Part shown: positions 34,088 to 34,210 of the stretch, one piece after another | Numbering within the stretch: the first letter of the stretch is position 1 | Layout: every line of letters begins with the position of its first letter | Assembly (NCBI GenBank): GCA_022510525.1 | Contig: JAFLTH010000027.1 | Coordinates: forward strand, 1 to 34,210 | Reading direction: 5' to 3' | Origin: Lachnospiraceae bacterium | GTDB taxonomy: Bacteria; Bacillota; Clostridia; Lachnospirales; Lachnospiraceae | DNA: 34,210 bases | The notes under the pieces: generated by a model | Database searches by the model: none | Seen by the model: only the letters and a program-made list of their open reading frames with translations | What the model was told of the DNA's origin: nothing | Translations under genes and position numbers: made by a program

Positions 34088-34210
34088 TTATAGAACCATG
34101 AGCAATGTTCCTGCACCAATAAGAACACAACCAATTAGCGATTTTGATGTGAATTCCTCATGCAGGAATATAAATGCCAATGCCAATGTGATTACAACAC
34201 TCAGCTTGTC
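34088..34210 (-). CDS. EamA/DMT-type transporter, C-terminal fragment
   Basis: The gene runs off the right edge; only the last 40 codons and the stop are here. The visible end has the sequence DKLSVVITLALAFIFLHEEF, then TSKSLIGCVLIGAGTLLMVL. These are the last two membrane helices and the joining loop typical of EamA-family (drug/metabolite) transporters, with the usual charged DKLS and E-x-F linker. The substrate cannot be predicted. It is convergent with nfnB. Confidence 0.75.
   Translation of the reverse strand, partial: DKLSVVITLALAFIFLHEEFTSKSLIGCVLIGAGTLLMVL

Overview
The window looks like a chromosomal segment of a low-GC, spore-lineage Firmicute, most probably a gut-type Lachnospiraceae (class Clostridia). 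The evidence is a T-box in front of pheS, strong AGGAGG-type ribosome sites, a SpoIID-domain protein, a tepA-spoIIIE pair, a clostridial-type 6S RNA, an Nfn-type transhydrogenase and a typical ATP-dependent PEP carboxykinase N-terminus. The assignment comes from protein and RNA sequence style, not from a marker-gene search. I see no rRNA, tRNA, CRISPR array, transposase or prophage; this is mostly core genome.

Layout. Bases 1-362 (minus) hold the start of pckA. Bases 554-2886 hold a DPM1-like GT2 glycosyltransferase and a GT-C-like membrane protein, a plausible polyprenyl-phosphate-sugar pair. Bases 2937-3121 hold a 6S RNA with its own promoter and terminator. Bases 3255-6452 carry a large membrane-anchored SpoIID-domain protein abutting a YihY-family membrane protein. 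Next come a Phe T-box leader, pheS and pheT. pheS and pheT are split by a 170-base nested inverted repeat that looks like an inserted miniature repeat element. An M18 aminopeptidase, queA, a PilZ protein and a VanZ-like protein follow on the plus strand, then aroA and tyrA on the minus strand, convergent with them.

The second half starts with an EF-G-like GTPase lacking the usual catalytic His and the NKxD motif, then leuS. A small accessory patch follows (21.3-23.9 kb): two unknown minus-strand genes, a Cys/Gly/Asn-rich small protein and an unknown secreted protein. After it come tepA and spoIIIE/ftsK, then fhs and folD (one-carbon folate pathway), a zinc-ribbon/TM/repeat protein, and nfnA-nfnB (electron bifurcation linking NADH, ferredoxin and NADPH). 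The window closes with the C-terminus of an EamA-type transporter on the minus strand.

Together the genes cover aminoacyl-tRNA supply (pheST, leuS), tRNA modification (queA), aromatic amino acid synthesis (aroA, tyrA), one-carbon and redox metabolism (fhs, folD, nfnAB) and envelope or sporulation functions. The best candidates for something undescribed are the nested repeat element between pheS and pheT, the unknown patch at 21.3-23.9 kb, and the three multi-domain envelope proteins with unexplained regions.
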